64,000 bases of DNA from Breviolum minutum Mf 1.05b.01 (lineage: Eukaryota > Sar > Dinophyceae > Suessiales > Symbiodiniaceae): positions 1 through 64,000 of the forward strand of contig DF240101.1 in assembly GCA_000507305.1 (NCBI GenBank), written 5' to 3'. The notes under the pieces are model-generated. The model was not told where the DNA came from. It searched no databases and worked only from the letters and a program-made list of their open reading frames with translations. Positions 33,401-48,966 of this stretch are shown one piece after another. The first letter of the stretch is position 1. Each line of letters begins with the position of its first letter. The translations under genes and the position numbers were made by a program.

Positions 33401-36400
33401 AGTGGCCTTGGCCTTTCACCAGTGAACTTGTATCATTCACCATTTCGACGACAGTTAGTATATTAGCAAGTGATGTTGCTACCAATTCTGCCATCATCAT
33501 CAGAACATCTAAATATGATTAAATATATTGATTTTATAAATATACACTCCCTCTACCGTAAGTGGAACAAACTGAACACCAGCTGCATTGTTTCGACATC
33601 AGGATGCTGCTGCTTCGAAGCGCGGCGTCGAAAGTTACCTTAATGAGGCTGAAAGCTGGACAGGTCGCAGATGTTTCAAGACACACGCTCTTCCACATTT
33701 GTTGCTCGGCAACAAACAGATACAAACAAAGAACAAGGAATAAGGATGAATGAACCAAAGCATGTTTAAAATGCTTGATAGCTCACTTATTTTGCTGATT
33801 CATATGTGGCTGTTGAAATTTTGGAAGGAATTTTGCACAGCACAGGGAAAAGTCAGGGAGTACAACAAAGAGATGCAAAGAGTATAATCTCACCCAATCA
33901 TGAAACCCTTTCACCCACGCAGAGAAGCACCGGCCAAACCCAAAATGAGCCAAACGCATCCAAACGTCATGTTCAGTATGATCTGACAGTCGGGCACAGA
34001 GTTTCTTCAAGCATAGAGACCGTGGTTGTCAGTTTCTCTTTTCCAGGAATCATCGCTTCACAACCTTGCAAAGTAGCACAAGTAGCCGTGCACAGACGGC
34101 ACTCCCTGCATACCATTGCTGAGGTTTCCATGTCGATATCCTTTTCCAGAACATAGCGGAGATGGACACTTGTTCACATCTTTCCAGCGGAATTCAAGGG
34201 ACCGCATGAAAACTGTTTTCATTTTGGAGTCTATGACCTGGGTCTCATTTCTAACGTCAATCCCTTTTCGCCGATCACACCCTACCAACCTGCACGCTGA
34301 AGCCACTCTACTCAGGAATTCCTCCAAAGATCTTGGTGTTGATTGCTGACCCACGCCATGCGTTTACAGTCTGGTGGCAAACCCTTGGACAGCTCCTTGG
34401 TCTGATCTCGTTTGTTAGGATGGCGAGGAGCTGGCGAGATGGAGCAAGGCAACATGTTCTCCTTTCTCCTTTGTTATCGTTGTTGCGTGTTCATCCTCCT
34501 AAGGCTTGAGCCAGACGTCTCCTTGGACATCAATCTCACATCCTTCATAAGCCACGTTGCCGACAAGGTTGGGTTGTGAAATTCTTTGGAAATTCCATGG
34601 CTGGTAGACCAGCTTAAGCTGCATGGTTCTGACCTAATCAACGAAAAGAAGTTGTGTTTTTGCGATATGTTATTTGAATGTGTCTGTCATTCTTTCTGCT
34701 CATAGGTAGTTTAGGATGAACCTCCAAATCTTCTACTTGGCAACACTATATCATACTTCTGGTTGGCAACAGACTTGCATGTGCAGTCATGCCACCACTT
34801 CTCTTGTTAGTCGATGTTAGTCCTCTATTTGGGCTTTCTTTGCATTCTGTCGGCTAACTTTCCCAATGTCAAAGTCCTTAAGTTGACAAATTCACCGTTG
34901 GTTTATAGCCGCAAAACCTTCACCAAACTGTATCTCTTGGACACTGGCTTGGTCCAACAACCTAGAAGGACTGATGCCCCAGCTGAAGATGGCGGATGTT
35001 GAGAAATTCATGGTCCTCCAACAATGCGGCCGAGAAATCACAAACACTTGAAGTTAGAAGTTACAAGTTGTTGGCAAGAAGGGCCACCCTGTGTCAGGGA
35101 CTAAAGCTTTTTGGAAGCTACTTCGAGCACGCAGCTGCCTGGGCGAAAGAAGCTGAAGAACATCCAGACTCAGTAGCTTGGTCACAGCTCGGCATAGTTG
35201 CAACAAATATGTTGACAAGACAAGAGCAATGGAACATGTAACAATGGCCACAGTGACATGGCAACAATGAAGGAGACAGCCATCTTTTATTTTGCCATCA
35301 GTTCTGCAAAAGCGAGGGACCAACCCTGGCAGATTTTGGCACTTGGCCACAGTTTGGTATCGAACCCTTGGATACCCAACTTGGAAGCAGCTGTGGATGA
35401 ATTCCCCACAACCAAGGTCCACTTGTGCATGGTTGACCATCTAGGCAGGTGGACTGTTTTGTTGCAATGGCTCGATGGATTGGCAAGTTTCATCAATTTT
35501 CAGGGTTGAGAAGTTTTCAACCTTCACAGAATCTTGCTGCAGGATCACTAGATCGTCAGGAGGTTCACCTTGAAATGCTTCTTGGTGTTGGTTGGGCATG
35601 CTGAGGAAGGTGGTTGTATATCATCTGATGTTCTCAACGCTACAGCTCAGCATCGTATGATATGATGTGTATGGCTGTATAGCTCCTGGAAAAAGACCCA
35701 AGGTCAAAGATTGCTCAATTTCTTTGCATCCCGCCGGAGTCCGTTGCATCTTGGACTCCCTTTGTGGTTGTGTCATGCCCTGATATGCCATGTCCATGTG
35801 CTGGCAGTCAAACTCAGAGGTCAAAGCTGCATCGTACAACAATGCATAACTTCAAGATGATTATTTGAACATCTTCAATCCGGCATCAGTGAATTGGTGA
35901 AAGGTAAAGTTTCTTCGTTCAAATGTTGTAGCAGACTCGCAATACTTCGGAATTGAGATCTAGCGATAAGGCCGCTCTGTGGTTTGATTGGTTGTTATAG
36001 AGGCTAAGTTGAGATGCCAAATATGGCCTTATCCGGTGACCACTGATTTGGTGGCCCGTGCCAGATTGTTGGTGACATGTCAATAGAGCCATAGGTATCC
36101 CCAAGTGAAACGTCCTGGACGTGGACGGTTCAATCGCCGAGGATAGCCTGGTGCAAGCTATTTTTCACCGACCACCCGATGCAGGTACATGCTTGGCCAG
36201 AGCCACTTGGTTGCCACGGGTTGGGGAAGATGTTCACATTCATCTCTTCGAGGTGTATGTCAAACTAGACAAATCAACATCAAATCAACATTGAATATTG
36301 TTCGTCATGAATCGAACCGTGAACTTTGTAACAGTAGATCTGTGATCAAGAAAGTTTGACATGATATCTCTTTGCTGTTTGGACCTTCTATGTGTCAGTA

Positions 36401-39103
36401 TGATGTTTTTGAAAGCATGCCAACCAGGATGCCCACTGAAACAACCAGCAACTGATGGTCTTAGGATCGATTAGTAGACCAGGCAGTACTACGAGGTGGT
36501 CACATTGTGGAAAACACCGGACAGAATCTTTGCGCGCAACCTGGATGCAATGCCCGAAGCTGCAGCAGAAACTTTGGGTTTGTCTGTTAATTTAGTGGTG
36601 TCTTTCGCGGAAAGATTGGCCACCTTTAGATACTGTCTTTACTTGCTGGAATTTGGCGCATGTGTGTGGAAAACGAGATGGTCCGCCAATGCCACTAAAA
36701 CAACTACCAAGGTATACCAAGGTTCTGTTTTACAGTTCCGAAAAGTACTATGCTTGCAAACTAACGTTTCACTGCGAAAGATTTAGGTTCCAAGAGGCAT
36801 TGGACTCGGCGAACGGCATTGTACAAGAACTTTGGCAAAATATGTGCCTTTGGCCTGCAAGTGAGGTCCGCTACCATGCTTTTTGCAGCTTGCGATGTGA
36901 ACCTGACATAACTCTCTGAGAATATCCTTGGCAAAACTGCAATTTTTAATCACACTCGGGCTGGTTCATTGAGGTTCAAATTGTTACTGAGAACAGAGAA
37001 CACCTGCCTTGTAGAGCTTGCTCAGAAGGCTGGAAATTCAGACATTCAGTGGGCCAGCGGGAAGTTTGTAGGGACCTAATAAAGATGGCAGGCAATGCAT
37101 GGTGCAGCCTCATTGCCTCCTTTGGTCAGGAGCTGAGACAGGGCTAGGATCCAGACGACATCATAGATGGATTTGCAGCTGACCTCCAAAAAAGAAGGCT
37201 TGCTTCAGCGATATTTTAGGAGTTCCCAAGATAGTATAAGATATAAACGATACAAAGTTGATCATAGTAACTACTGATAAATGCACTGAAAATTCTCCGA
37301 ACTTCATCTTTTTTCACGGATTTGTTTGCAGGTGAAGACCGGTGCCTTCCGCGGGGAGGCCGCCCACGCAGCGGGCCTGTGCCGTCCCTGCGTTTTTCAT
37401 CTTCGTGGCTTGGCAGGCATAAAAAAGTTGGCATGAATGAGTAAATATATGCTATATTATGCTATGGTGTACGACGTACTGGATATGATATATCTTAAAA
37501 TATCATGAGTATCTTCTGCATGGAAAAGGACAACATATCGACCTTTCAAAACGATATCTGTTCTATAGAAATTGTGAGCCTTTTCTTTGAGCCTTTTCTT
37601 GTGCCTGGTTCTCATTTTGCCACAGCACAATGGACCAGTGTTCTGCATGACATCGTTTAAGGTGGCATTTGCCGTGACAGTGCCGAAATCTGCCTTTACT
37701 GCCATGCTGAGGGCCACGAAAGGAGTGACCAGTGAGAGTAGAAAGATGAAACGAATTGTCATGCCATCATGTCTAGCATGCAGGCAATCAGAACATCACA
37801 AAACTTCAAGGAAGATGTTTCTCACCCGATGTTCGAGCATCACCTGCATCATTGCCATACACAATACCTTTACAAAACGAAAACACTACTTACTTCCCGT
37901 GCATGTCACCGGCCCGTCATTTTGGTTGCATTCCCTTAAGCCAAGGATCATTGATCATTGCCTTCCGTTGCATTTTATGACCATGATTTCATGAGTCTTT
38001 TCAATTTCTTTCTGCTACAGTAGCCATTCCTCAGATTTCTAGGGTCTTGGACGTTCAGGACCAAGCGAGCCAGCCAGAAGGTGAGAAAGCAGCGTCAACT
38101 TCAACGTCGATCCTTGGCCGTTGAAGTCAACTGCATGGCTTCTGCACGAGTACTTTCGAGTCCAGAAACATCTTCACTGAATCTTCTATGATTGGATTGA
38201 TTGGTAATTTCCATGAATTTCACGAGGTTATCATAGACCGATCCCACAGTCCTCAAGTCAATGAACAACACCATTTATCCTCGAGGTATGCGAACACCAT
38301 CGCCTGATCGATTCTGATGCCCTACCAAGTAGCCGACTCACCTGAGCACAGTGTGATGGCTCAAGAGTCTGTGTGACCTTGCTACCGATGATCCACATCC
38401 GCAAAGCGGGGTTGTGGTCAAAGGAGTTGAGGCAACATGGCAATACCGTTTAAGATTTGAAGCCAGAGCGCAAAAGTGGTTGGTTTTCCAAGTTTCCAAT
38501 TCTCGAAAATCTCCAAAACATGGCATACTTTCGTTACAAAAAGTTTCATGCATCGATCGAACCAATCAGTGACGAATAGAAGATGGACATGCTGCACTGA
38601 TGCAGGAAACCCCTCCTCGTATCGACCTCAATGCCTTGAATATCCTAGCAGAGGCTCCATTCCGTGGGATGCAGCAGGGACATCACAAGTCAACAAGATA
38701 AGATGAGGGAATTCGAGCTATAGATACGTAGATGTAGGCGATATCTGGGATGTAATCACAAAATCCAAAGACACACTGATACTTCGCAACGTTTCTTTCA
38801 TGTTTTTTCCTAACAAATCTTTGACTTTTTGCACCGAGCCGGAACAACAGTGGCCAGGATCTAGGGGGCTTTTCTTTTGATAGCTTGTTGGGTGGTTCGT
38901 TTGCTTCAGGTACTTATGGAGCTGCGAGACTTTGAAAAGCACCTTGCCAGCGCTGGAACGAAGATTCCTGCCAACTGGGGTACTTAGATAAGAGGGTAAG
39001 ATGTTGTTTTTTCATATTTTTTTTTCTCTATTTTAGGCTTTACAGTAGGTGTTCAGATGGAAATCAAATAGTCCAAGCTAAGTATGTCAACAGGCAGTGT
39101 CAC

Positions 39104-39153
<50 letters not shown>

Positions 39154-39192
39154 TTGTTGCTCTTGCTTTTGTTGTTAATGCTGTTCTTGTCG

Positions 39193-39248
<56 letters not shown>

Positions 39249-42200
39249 GCTGGTGGTGGTGGACCGAATGTTGCAATGTGTCCCAGGTGTGCAAAAACCT
39301 TGAAGGATTTGCTACACCTGACCCCTTCCCAAAATCCAGGCGCAGGCCGGGGTAGGAAAGACTGGAGATGTTTATTTTAAATGGATTTGAATGGTTTTGT
39401 CAAATTCCTACAGACTAGTTGCATTTTCTTTTTGTATACCGGAATCGTCCAAGTGTCGGAAATGTGCGCCTTTTGACAAATCTCAAATTTGGAAGAACCA
39501 GATGTTGAGTACTATGAGTGCTATCGACCTTTGTTGGCATAACTGGCATTTGTTGGCCCTTTGTTGTTCTTGTCTTGCAAAAGCCACAGGCAAGTCAAAA
39601 GCTTCAGGCCTTGCGGACATCCCTGCAACAGATACTAAGGCGCAGTGTATGATGAAAGAACATGTAGAGGAATCTAGAACCAAAGGTGAAACGGATGGAA
39701 TCAACGTGCATCGACAAAACAAAGAAAATACAAAGAAACGTTCATAGTTCCCACACCATTTTGGAATGTGTGTGTATCAACAATTTATCCGTTCTTGTTT
39801 CTCCATGGTTTCTTCATTTTGGTTTCGCTTGCCGCTTGCGATACTTGCAGTTTGTTGTGTTTCAGGCGCTGATGAAACGCCTGCAGAACAGTCCGGTGGA
39901 TCTCGTTGCGAAGCTGGGCGCCGCCTTGTGTCAAATCCCGTTGGGTGGCCCTAGGTGGCAATGCAACAGAATGAGAGGATTGACAAAAGGATGAGGGACA
40001 CTTGAAGGATGCAACTGACTCGAACATATTATGCAAATTTGATCAAACCTTTATTAGATAAGGATAGATAAGGTTTAAGGTATTTTTCTACAAACTTGAA
40101 GCCTGCACCAAGGTCCACCGGTGATGGGGAGGACCCTTGTTGCAAGTGTGCCATTGAGGTTGGACGATGTCACATGTGGCGCATGTCATTCCTTGGGTTT
40201 TTTGGTTCCTGTAGGTGGTACTCTCTCACCCTGCTGACTCGCATCAAGACCTATATTTGTTGCTGGTCGATGTGTCCTGACTGCAGTTGCAGCTCATGTT
40301 TCATTGATCTTATCTATTCAAAGCCATTGAAGAAATGCAAAGCCACGCGAAGTGGTACAAAGATATATTGGATCGACCACCCACCCCTGTTTGTCCTTTC
40401 GGGAAATTTGATTCTCATGTCACAAAGGCAATGTTGGCAGATGCTGGCACCACAGCAGACACTGTGAGTCAGCGTTGGAGGAAACGGGCCAACGTCAGGG
40501 CTTCAGCACCTTCAGCTCAGCACAACTTGGAAATATGGTTTGATGGTTGTTTGGTCATGCTGTAATCCCATGTAGTTTTTGCGTACACATGATGCACTGT
40601 GCGATCCTGTATGCTGTACACATGCTATGCCAACCACCAAGTCTTTCTTGGTTGTTCTTCATTGGTTTGGTCCGAATTCTACTTGCAAACTAACAGGTTC
40701 GGCTATGGTCTGCGCAGCAAGCAGAACGGATTCTGCATTTGTGCTACTCTGAGGGAGGAGACTGGACCTCCAAATTGCATTGAAAATTGCAAGTTCTAGA
40801 AATACCTACTGATTACTGCATCCTACAGATCCTACATGTGAAAAGAGTGACATTTTTTATATAGGCTGCTCTTTGGAGTCACTGCAGTAACTGCAGTACA
40901 CCTGAAAAAAACCTTGCATCGGTCACACCGAGGCTAGAAGCATGTTCTGAAGAAGACCTACGAGAGCGAAGGGCTATGTGTCAATGGCGCTTGGGCAAGG
41001 CCAGAAACATTCGCAGATGCAAGTGTAACATTCGGAAACATTTAAGTGTGAGATGACCTGTCGTTGCTTGTTTCATGCCTCCAGTTTTCCCATCATCAAT
41101 TCGGACATTTCTGCATTTCTGCACGAATAAAACAGGGAAAGACATGGTAAAAACACCACCCTGTTGTTGCGAGGTGGAAGAAGCAGCGCTTCTCCTTGAG
41201 GAACTCTTAGAGGAGGGATATCAATGCATGTCGCTCAATTATGTTGCTAAGCATACGTACACATACGCAAAATGCTGTTGAATTTCCCCTACCATGGAAA
41301 CTGATACCAGGAGGCTCAAAATTCAAGTAATTGTTTGCATATATACACGCTTCCGCTGGTTGCTAACCGCAGTTCTTTGCGGTTGACGTTATACAAAATC
41401 ATTTGGCACTGCTTGTCAAGATGTTGAAAGGATCCTGGTGATCGTTCTGAAATGGATCTACGGAACCTGAGGCGATATGTGCATTGTGAGCGTATTTGTG
41501 AGTCTTCTACCAACGAAGCACAGACGAGCCTTTTGCTTTGTTTGTGCGTGTATTTCCTACGAGGATCTACAGGGCATTGTATACAGGGACTATCCTTTCG
41601 GCCATATTGATGAGATCTTATATTGACCACAAGCGAGATTGCTTTGTCCCACTTTACCAGAATGACCCAGATTGCTTTGCTCAGCTTCTGCTGCGTTTCC
41701 GGCTCCTGCAGGGTGCGTGCGGCAGAAGCTTGGATCGTGACTCTGGCCAATTGCTTGTGGCCCGATACGGCACCCTCACTGCCTGTCACCCTGTGAGAGC
41801 TGTTGTTTCAGACTTGCCGGAGACATGACCATGCAGTATCATGCAGTCCTATGCTGTCCTTCTTGAAATTTATATAAATTTATGAGGTAGAGGGACGTCA
41901 AGTTGAGCTGTAAGCATCTAACATCATTTCAAACTTCACATGCCAGGAAGTTGGTCGATCAGATCGAGCCGACCAAGTCTTGAGCACGCTCACTTATGAG
42001 GTCAGAAGAGTTGGGTATGATGAAAGACAGCAAGAAATTACAGTACAGTACCCTCTTCAAGGCCCTTTGGTTGGGACAAAGTTTTCCCACTAAATCCCAC
42101 CATAGCCCACCATATCCCAACCAAACTGCCAGTTTTCGGGTAGATTGGAGAGTGTCTCTTCTCGTGCTTGGCTACAGAACCCTTGCGGTTGTTATGGTTG

Positions 42201-45200
42201 TACCATACCCTCTAGGTCTATCGGAGGTCTATGGTACAATTCATCGACTATGGATTTGTTTCGATCATTCTCACTCCTTCGGTTGTGTAGTTGTCCCATT
42301 TCCTCTCCAAAGGAACTGCAGCGAAGCCATGAATTACCACCACCTATGAGTTCTGCAGAGAGAAAGAGTATCTACAAGGAGAAATGCGGAGGTGAGACAG
42401 GCCGACAGGCATACAATTGAAGGACGTCAAGATGAAAATCACACAATTTGATGCAATACAAAGGCAGATTTGAATATTTTGATCTCTGGCATCCTTTGGC
42501 TAATGCAGCTGACAGGAGCTGAATGAAATAATGGAAAGTACACTAGCGCAAGCAGTGAAAGCCAATGACCGGGTAAGAACCTCAGCATGGGTAATTTTGC
42601 ATGATCATGATGAATGGTTTAGCTGTAATGAATTGTAATGATTTGACATGTTCAAAACAAGGAATGATTCACTCTCGTTTTCATGTTTCACCACTTCTCA
42701 CTGAACCCTAAAGTTGACAATTTGTATTCTGTCTCAACTCGACCTCGTTTGACTCCGCTTGCAGGCACATCTTCATCTTTATGTTGGTAACACGGAGGAC
42801 TGGGCGAAGCTACAACCGCGACGACCTACAAATTCACGCAAAGAAATGGGGAGAATCTGAGTGCCGTGTGATGCCGGGTCATCTACAAGTGCCTTCGGAG
42901 GAGCTGAAAGCATTTATCTCCAAGTTCCGACATTTGGTGCTGGGTGCTCAGTGTTCAGGTTGGCTTTAGTTATACTTTCTATTAATTTCAGTTACTTTCC
43001 GAATCTTCCAGACCTTTCGTGCTGTGGAAGCTCAAGAATTTGAGGTGTCTCCCAAACAGATGCAGGGTATATGACCATGAAAAAGACCCATGAACTTCAT
43101 ATTTGGGACAGCACTTGCCAGAAGAGTGTACGTTGACATTTTGAAGACATGTTTGCCGATTTCTTGATGTCTTGTTTCTGATTCCCTTTTGTGAAGGTTT
43201 GTCCAAGTCATGGTGTTGTTTTCGCCATTTTCTGTCCATCTCTTCAGTCTCTTCACTCCTTCAACATCTCGTTTTACGTTTTCATACATCTGTGGTCGTC
43301 CACCCCATTTTTAGTATCATTTTGGTCTACCCCCCACCCAGTAACAGTCACGATTCCCTACTAAAAATGGTTCATAATCCTGATGGTGGACTGTTACCGT
43401 TACCGGGTGGGGGGTAGTTCCAAGGTATGATTGCGAATTGGACTACAAGCGACTCTCAGCGCACAGCTACAAACAGAGTGAAGCTCAGACAGCTCCACTG
43501 GCCTTGGAGAATGTCAGGAGTCCCCAGATCCATCCATGTGGACAACGGGAAATCATGGGGAAATCATGGGGCAATCATGGGAAATCTTATGGCTTCCATG
43601 ACACGAAATATACATGACTTGCCACTTCTCAGTGGAAATCAGCGATAGACGAGTAAAATGGCAGTAGTGATGCTTGTGATTGCTTTAGATGTCGCTGTTC
43701 ATGGTCATGATTCATGATTATTATTAGGATGGATTGTTATGATTATGATGGATTGTGATGAATTGTGTCGGAAAATGTTGGAAAATGTTGGATGCTGGTG
43801 GTGGTGGTGGTGGTGGTTTGACCTCACGATCAATGGCTGTGGCAGACCTTCATATCTAAGGAACCACATGAGGCCGAAGAGGCTAGGATGGCTGCTTGTG
43901 GTGATTGGAGTAGCTGAGCAGCTGCAATCTCCGGGACATGGACTCAGACTTTACATCCATTTTGAGGGTTTTGATAAATAGGAGCATTTGTTAAAACCTC
44001 CAATGTTTGATTCATTATGCCGGTCATGAGATGTCCAAAAAAAACCGCAAAGCGATGGGAAATCTCAAGAGCGATACCCTTCTTTTTTTGTTTTTTCTCA
44101 ATTCTGATCGCACCGAGAATTCCAGATGAAGAATTCCAGAGCGATACGCCATGATCCCCAAAACCCAGAAAGTTGAAAAAGCGAAGGGAAATCTCAAATG
44201 TTGGATGGTCTCAAGAGTCAACAGAGGTTTTGACAGGAACTCATATTGGTTACCATAATGTGGCATATTTACTATCATGTACTTGTATCACCAATGTTTG
44301 CCCTTTTAAGCCTGTCATATGACTAGACGACAAAATACCATGACTATATGACTTATGAAGCCTTGGCAGATTTGTATCTTCTCTTCCTGTCAATGGGTGT
44401 CGCACTTCTGGAGGCTGATGATGAGGGGCCAGTGAAAGCTCGAGCAAGGAGACGAAGCAAAGGTCCACAGGTTGAAGAAGGCCATCTCGTGAAATTTGAA
44501 AGAATTTCTAGAGGTCACTAGGAATTTGAGACTCCTTCAATCCTTCGGGCAGATGCAATGTTTGGCCAGGTGCAGAACAATCCCTTGCCGTCATGCCACA
44601 GCCTACAAAGGCCGCTATGCAGCCTGAAATCCATTGATTTCTTGTGAACTTGGATGCGGGATCAGGTCTTCGGATGAACTGCACAAAGAGCTAGATAATT
44701 GTTCATCATGTTTCATCCATGCTGTACCTCAGCCCACACTGGCAGGGAGTGGTGAAACCCCAGGCAGGATGCATTTTTCTTGTTGCAAGTTGAGCCAGTG
44801 CATCGAATTTGCATCCTTTGCAAATGTATCTGAGAAGGTCGCAGAAGATGGAAGTGCCCCTCAGGTGGAGCTGCCATGAGCTTCCGTAATGTAAGAATTG
44901 AAGTGATGTGTCACACTATAGCTATTTCTGACCAAAACAAGCCTGCATTAGTTGCGTAGTTGCAATTCACCATGCGATTAAAAGATGAAAGATCACAAAA
45001 ACAATCCAAGAGAGAACGCGGCATCTCTAAAGCAAGTCTGGCAAACTATGATTTGTTTTTGGATCATCGTGTCATGGTTTCCATTTTTTCGCGGGACATA
45101 TTGACTGTGCCAATCTGTGCTGCTTTCGCATTCTTTGGGATCACCAAGTGGATCCAACCCTTCCGAAGATCCGGTATGATCCCGTTGATCGAATGGATCA

Positions 45201-48200
45201 GGCCTTCACCAGCCACCGTTGGAAGCGCAAGCATCTCGGCATCGACACCATTGAAGACATGTCAGGTCCTTGAGAGGAAACTGACCGGAGAGTGACCAAG
45301 CAGAGGCTTACAACCAACTGACTCAACAAGATGGATCACTGACATTGCCTGCGATTGCCTGGATCATGCTTTCAATAAATGGCCACTTTGGAAGCTTGGG
45401 GTTGTTCGAGTCTTGACTCAATCATATATCAAAACATGTCAAGAGATTTGAATTTGATAAAGGGTTGTAGTGAAATGAAGGGAAATGACACCATCCGTTC
45501 ATCCATCCATCCACCTCCAAAAAAACCCTTCCAACTGAGCATCCGAGTGTCACCCGAGGTTTGGATTCGAAGCTTACCTCACCATGGTAAAGATCGGAGT
45601 TGAGATCGTCCGTCATGGCCCCGTAAATCACTACTGCAGTCGAACTGGCTCATGGTTTGCTTGAGATTTCTTCAATAATGATGGGAACGTCTATGAATTT
45701 GAGTGCATGTGTCCAAGGGTTTTGAACAAAACATGTCACAGCATGAAATTGGATATAATTGAATGCCGTTTCCAGGACACAACCTGCTGCTGTTTTGTTT
45801 GAGATGGTTGAGGCAGCTACGCCAAGTTTGCAAAGAACTCCAAGTCACGTGATGGTGTCGTTCAGTCTGCAAAAGTCGGAGGCTCAAAAGATTCTTGTGA
45901 AGGGTTCATAAATAAGCTTATGCAACTTGTATTGAGTTTTTACCTTCATACTTAATACATCTTTAATACTCTACATTTGTCTACCATGATATATTTGAAT
46001 TTTGAATATGTTTGAAAAGGAAAGGAGGGGCGGAATTGGACGTGCATCTCGTTGCATCCGAATTTGCACCTATGCTGAGTACCCATGGTCTGACCACCAA
46101 GGCCGTAGAGCTTTGTGAATTGATCATCACCAACCGTCGAATTGTTTCGCTGCGGAATCCAGCCTTGACCTTGGAGTTGGATGGCAGCCACAAAGACTGA
46201 AATTAAGAAAGGTACAGTACTCGCTGTAGCACGGTCTTTGTGCACATTTATGAAGTTATATGCAATGCGTATGCAATGTACTCGTACATCAAAAAGATGA
46301 TGCTCGAACTGCTGGAACTTCGTTCTTTTTGAAAATCAGGTCAAGCGACGCCTAGTACGAGATTTGGCTATGACATCGCTTCTGACAGGTGTACATCTTG
46401 TGAAGCCGAATGAAACCCTCATATCATCTCATATCAATATCCGTTTGGTTGGCACTTAGATATGCACGCCGCACGCCTGCCAAATTCCCAACCACCCCCC
46501 TCAACTAACCATAGATTCGAAGGGTGTTTGAATTGACTCAAGGTCATTGCAAGTTAATCTTGACAGGTATCCATAAGCATGGTGTTGACACTCTCACAGA
46601 ATGAAGAGAACACCTCAGAAGCTTGGGATCATTCGGGTCGGGCACAAGTTGAACTGGATTAAGCCGTCAGTTTTTCCAGCTTGTGATTCACCGTGTGCAG
46701 GCTTTGAAGCAAGATTGTGGAAGGCTGGAGGCTCAGAATGTTCAAGAGTGGATCTTGATGAAGTTGCGCTTTGGTGAGATGGAAGGAGTTGTTTTTTATG
46801 TTGCGTCTTAGTCCTTTTTGGATAGTCTTTGTAGGTGAAACTGCCTCAGGTCGTTTTTAAACACCTGAAATTGGTGTGTGACCGTCGCAACAGCATCCAT
46901 CTCATGGCATTCTTCTGCCGAATTCTGTCCAGAGCTGAGTTTCTGATTTTTTTTCCATCTCAAGAGCTGGCGCCTTGGTTTGAACCAAGACGACCTAAAG
47001 ACCACCTAAATGAAATTGAAATTTGATGTTTTTTTTTGGATGGAGAAAAACACCAATCAAGATCAATCACGTACTATAAATCAATATGCCAGAAAAAGAT
47101 CATCAATCTTGCTTCTTGCAGGAACAAAAACACTGTTTGAGACAATGCTTTCCAGTCGTCCATTTTGGTGCATATGTTTTGTGTTTCTTTTTTGACGCAT
47201 CAAATTGCTGACGGGCGGCAACCGCCCAAGGTTTGCTCACGCGGACATGGACGGCTTGAATGTCAGTCCAGCAGCCAAGGCTCGGTATGGCTTGGATGAA
47301 AAAGCACCGAACCATCTACGTGAAGACAGTGAGTGAAAGATAGCCGAACAAGTAAAAATAAAAGGAGAAACCAAACATATAATAAGATACGCATCATACA
47401 ACCGCCTGTCAGCCTGGATACTGTAATTGTTTTGTGGTACCGTTGGAGAAGGCTTACTTGCAAGATGACACTTGTAGCGCTTGCAGTCTTTTGATTCTTT
47501 GATGCTGAAACATGCTTGGGGGACGCTCCCCAACTCCATGATGCACATGGATCTGGTACAGGATCGTGGAGATGTAGCACCTTGGGAGCATGAGAAGAGT
47601 AGCACATTCTCAGCCGGGCAGCGTACTGTCCTTAGCTTTCGGAGAACTCCCCAGTTACTTGCTCAGTCTTCGCCAATAACCTGCTGTAGGGAACACCTAT
47701 GCTGCAGCCTTTACAGATGTCCGCGGCTGGGCTTTGAGGAAGCTGCTGAAAAGGCGTTAGAACGCGTTAGTCTTTTTGAAGGGATGAGGATTACCAGGGA
47801 AGGTAAGATCTCCAAAGAATATCATGGGATTGCCATTGCTCGCACTACTGCTTACTAACTTGTTTAAATTGCTTGACAATGACATTTGCAAGGTCTTTTC
47901 ACAGTATATTTGCTCTTCACGCATCTATGTATATATATAATATATAACTTTATGACTCAATATACGGTTGCAATCATTTGTATAATATCAGCTTTATTTG
48001 TTGTTTTATGGCTCCTGAGAGGCCTCGTGATTTTGGCCTCACATTGCTTTGTGCTCACTTCTGTATGATTGCATCCCAGTGCCCCGATGGTTTGCTGCCT
48101 GAAACATCTGATAATGTCCAACTGAACAAGCGAGACAGAGGAAGTGTTGATACTTTTCAACACCCTCAAATTCATTTTTGTGGAAATCATTCTGAGAGTT

Positions 48201-48892
48201 GCCTACTGTAGCAATGTGCATGCATGTGCTCGGTTGGTAGCCTGTCCAAGTGTATCTTATTCCCAGGGCCACCAGCATTCTGCATTTTTGTTATCAACAT
48301 GTTTTGCGCAGCAGGTGAAACAAGACTCCAAGCCTCTGTTGAATTGCCCTGGTCAGGTACCCTTTTGCTGTAGCTGAATATTCTCGAGCTCATCGGCTTG
48401 CTCCTTTCGTCTGAAACTGACTTGCTTTTCCAGATTTTTCCAAACGTCGTGGTTGAACATTGGTTCACAGCAACAGTATCCTGGCTGAAATAAGGATCCA
48501 GGCCCTGCACTTTGCACGGCAACGGTTGCTGACTGAGCACATGAAGTCATCCAACCAATCTACTAAAAAACTTGCCTCGATTTTTCAGCATTTGCAGCAG
48601 ACCAAGCATGAGGATATTGTTGATTATATTGAGTTGATTATATTGACTTGTCTCTATTTTTATTGTTGTGCTTCGCAAATCCACCCGGGCACAAGACCGT
48701 AGTGTTTCAGATTTAATTTCATTTTTAGTGAAATTCAAGCCAAGGCCTATATATCCTTTGCCATGTCCCGGGCGGCTGCACGCCGCCTCCTGCTCAGTTG
48801 ATCTAGAAAGGCACAGGGCAACGTCCAGAAACATCGGTCTTCCATTGTGTTTCCCAATTTGCACAAAGATTGTGCAAACACAGTGCGCTTGC

Positions 48893-48966
<74 letters not shown>

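Noticed and set aside
39084-39380. Poly-Asp then poly-Val open frame
   Set aside because: Triplet repeat artefact.
41316-41789. 157-codon minus-strand frame
   Set aside because: Protein-like in part, but the plus strand is also open and the surrounding exons are plus; left uncalled.
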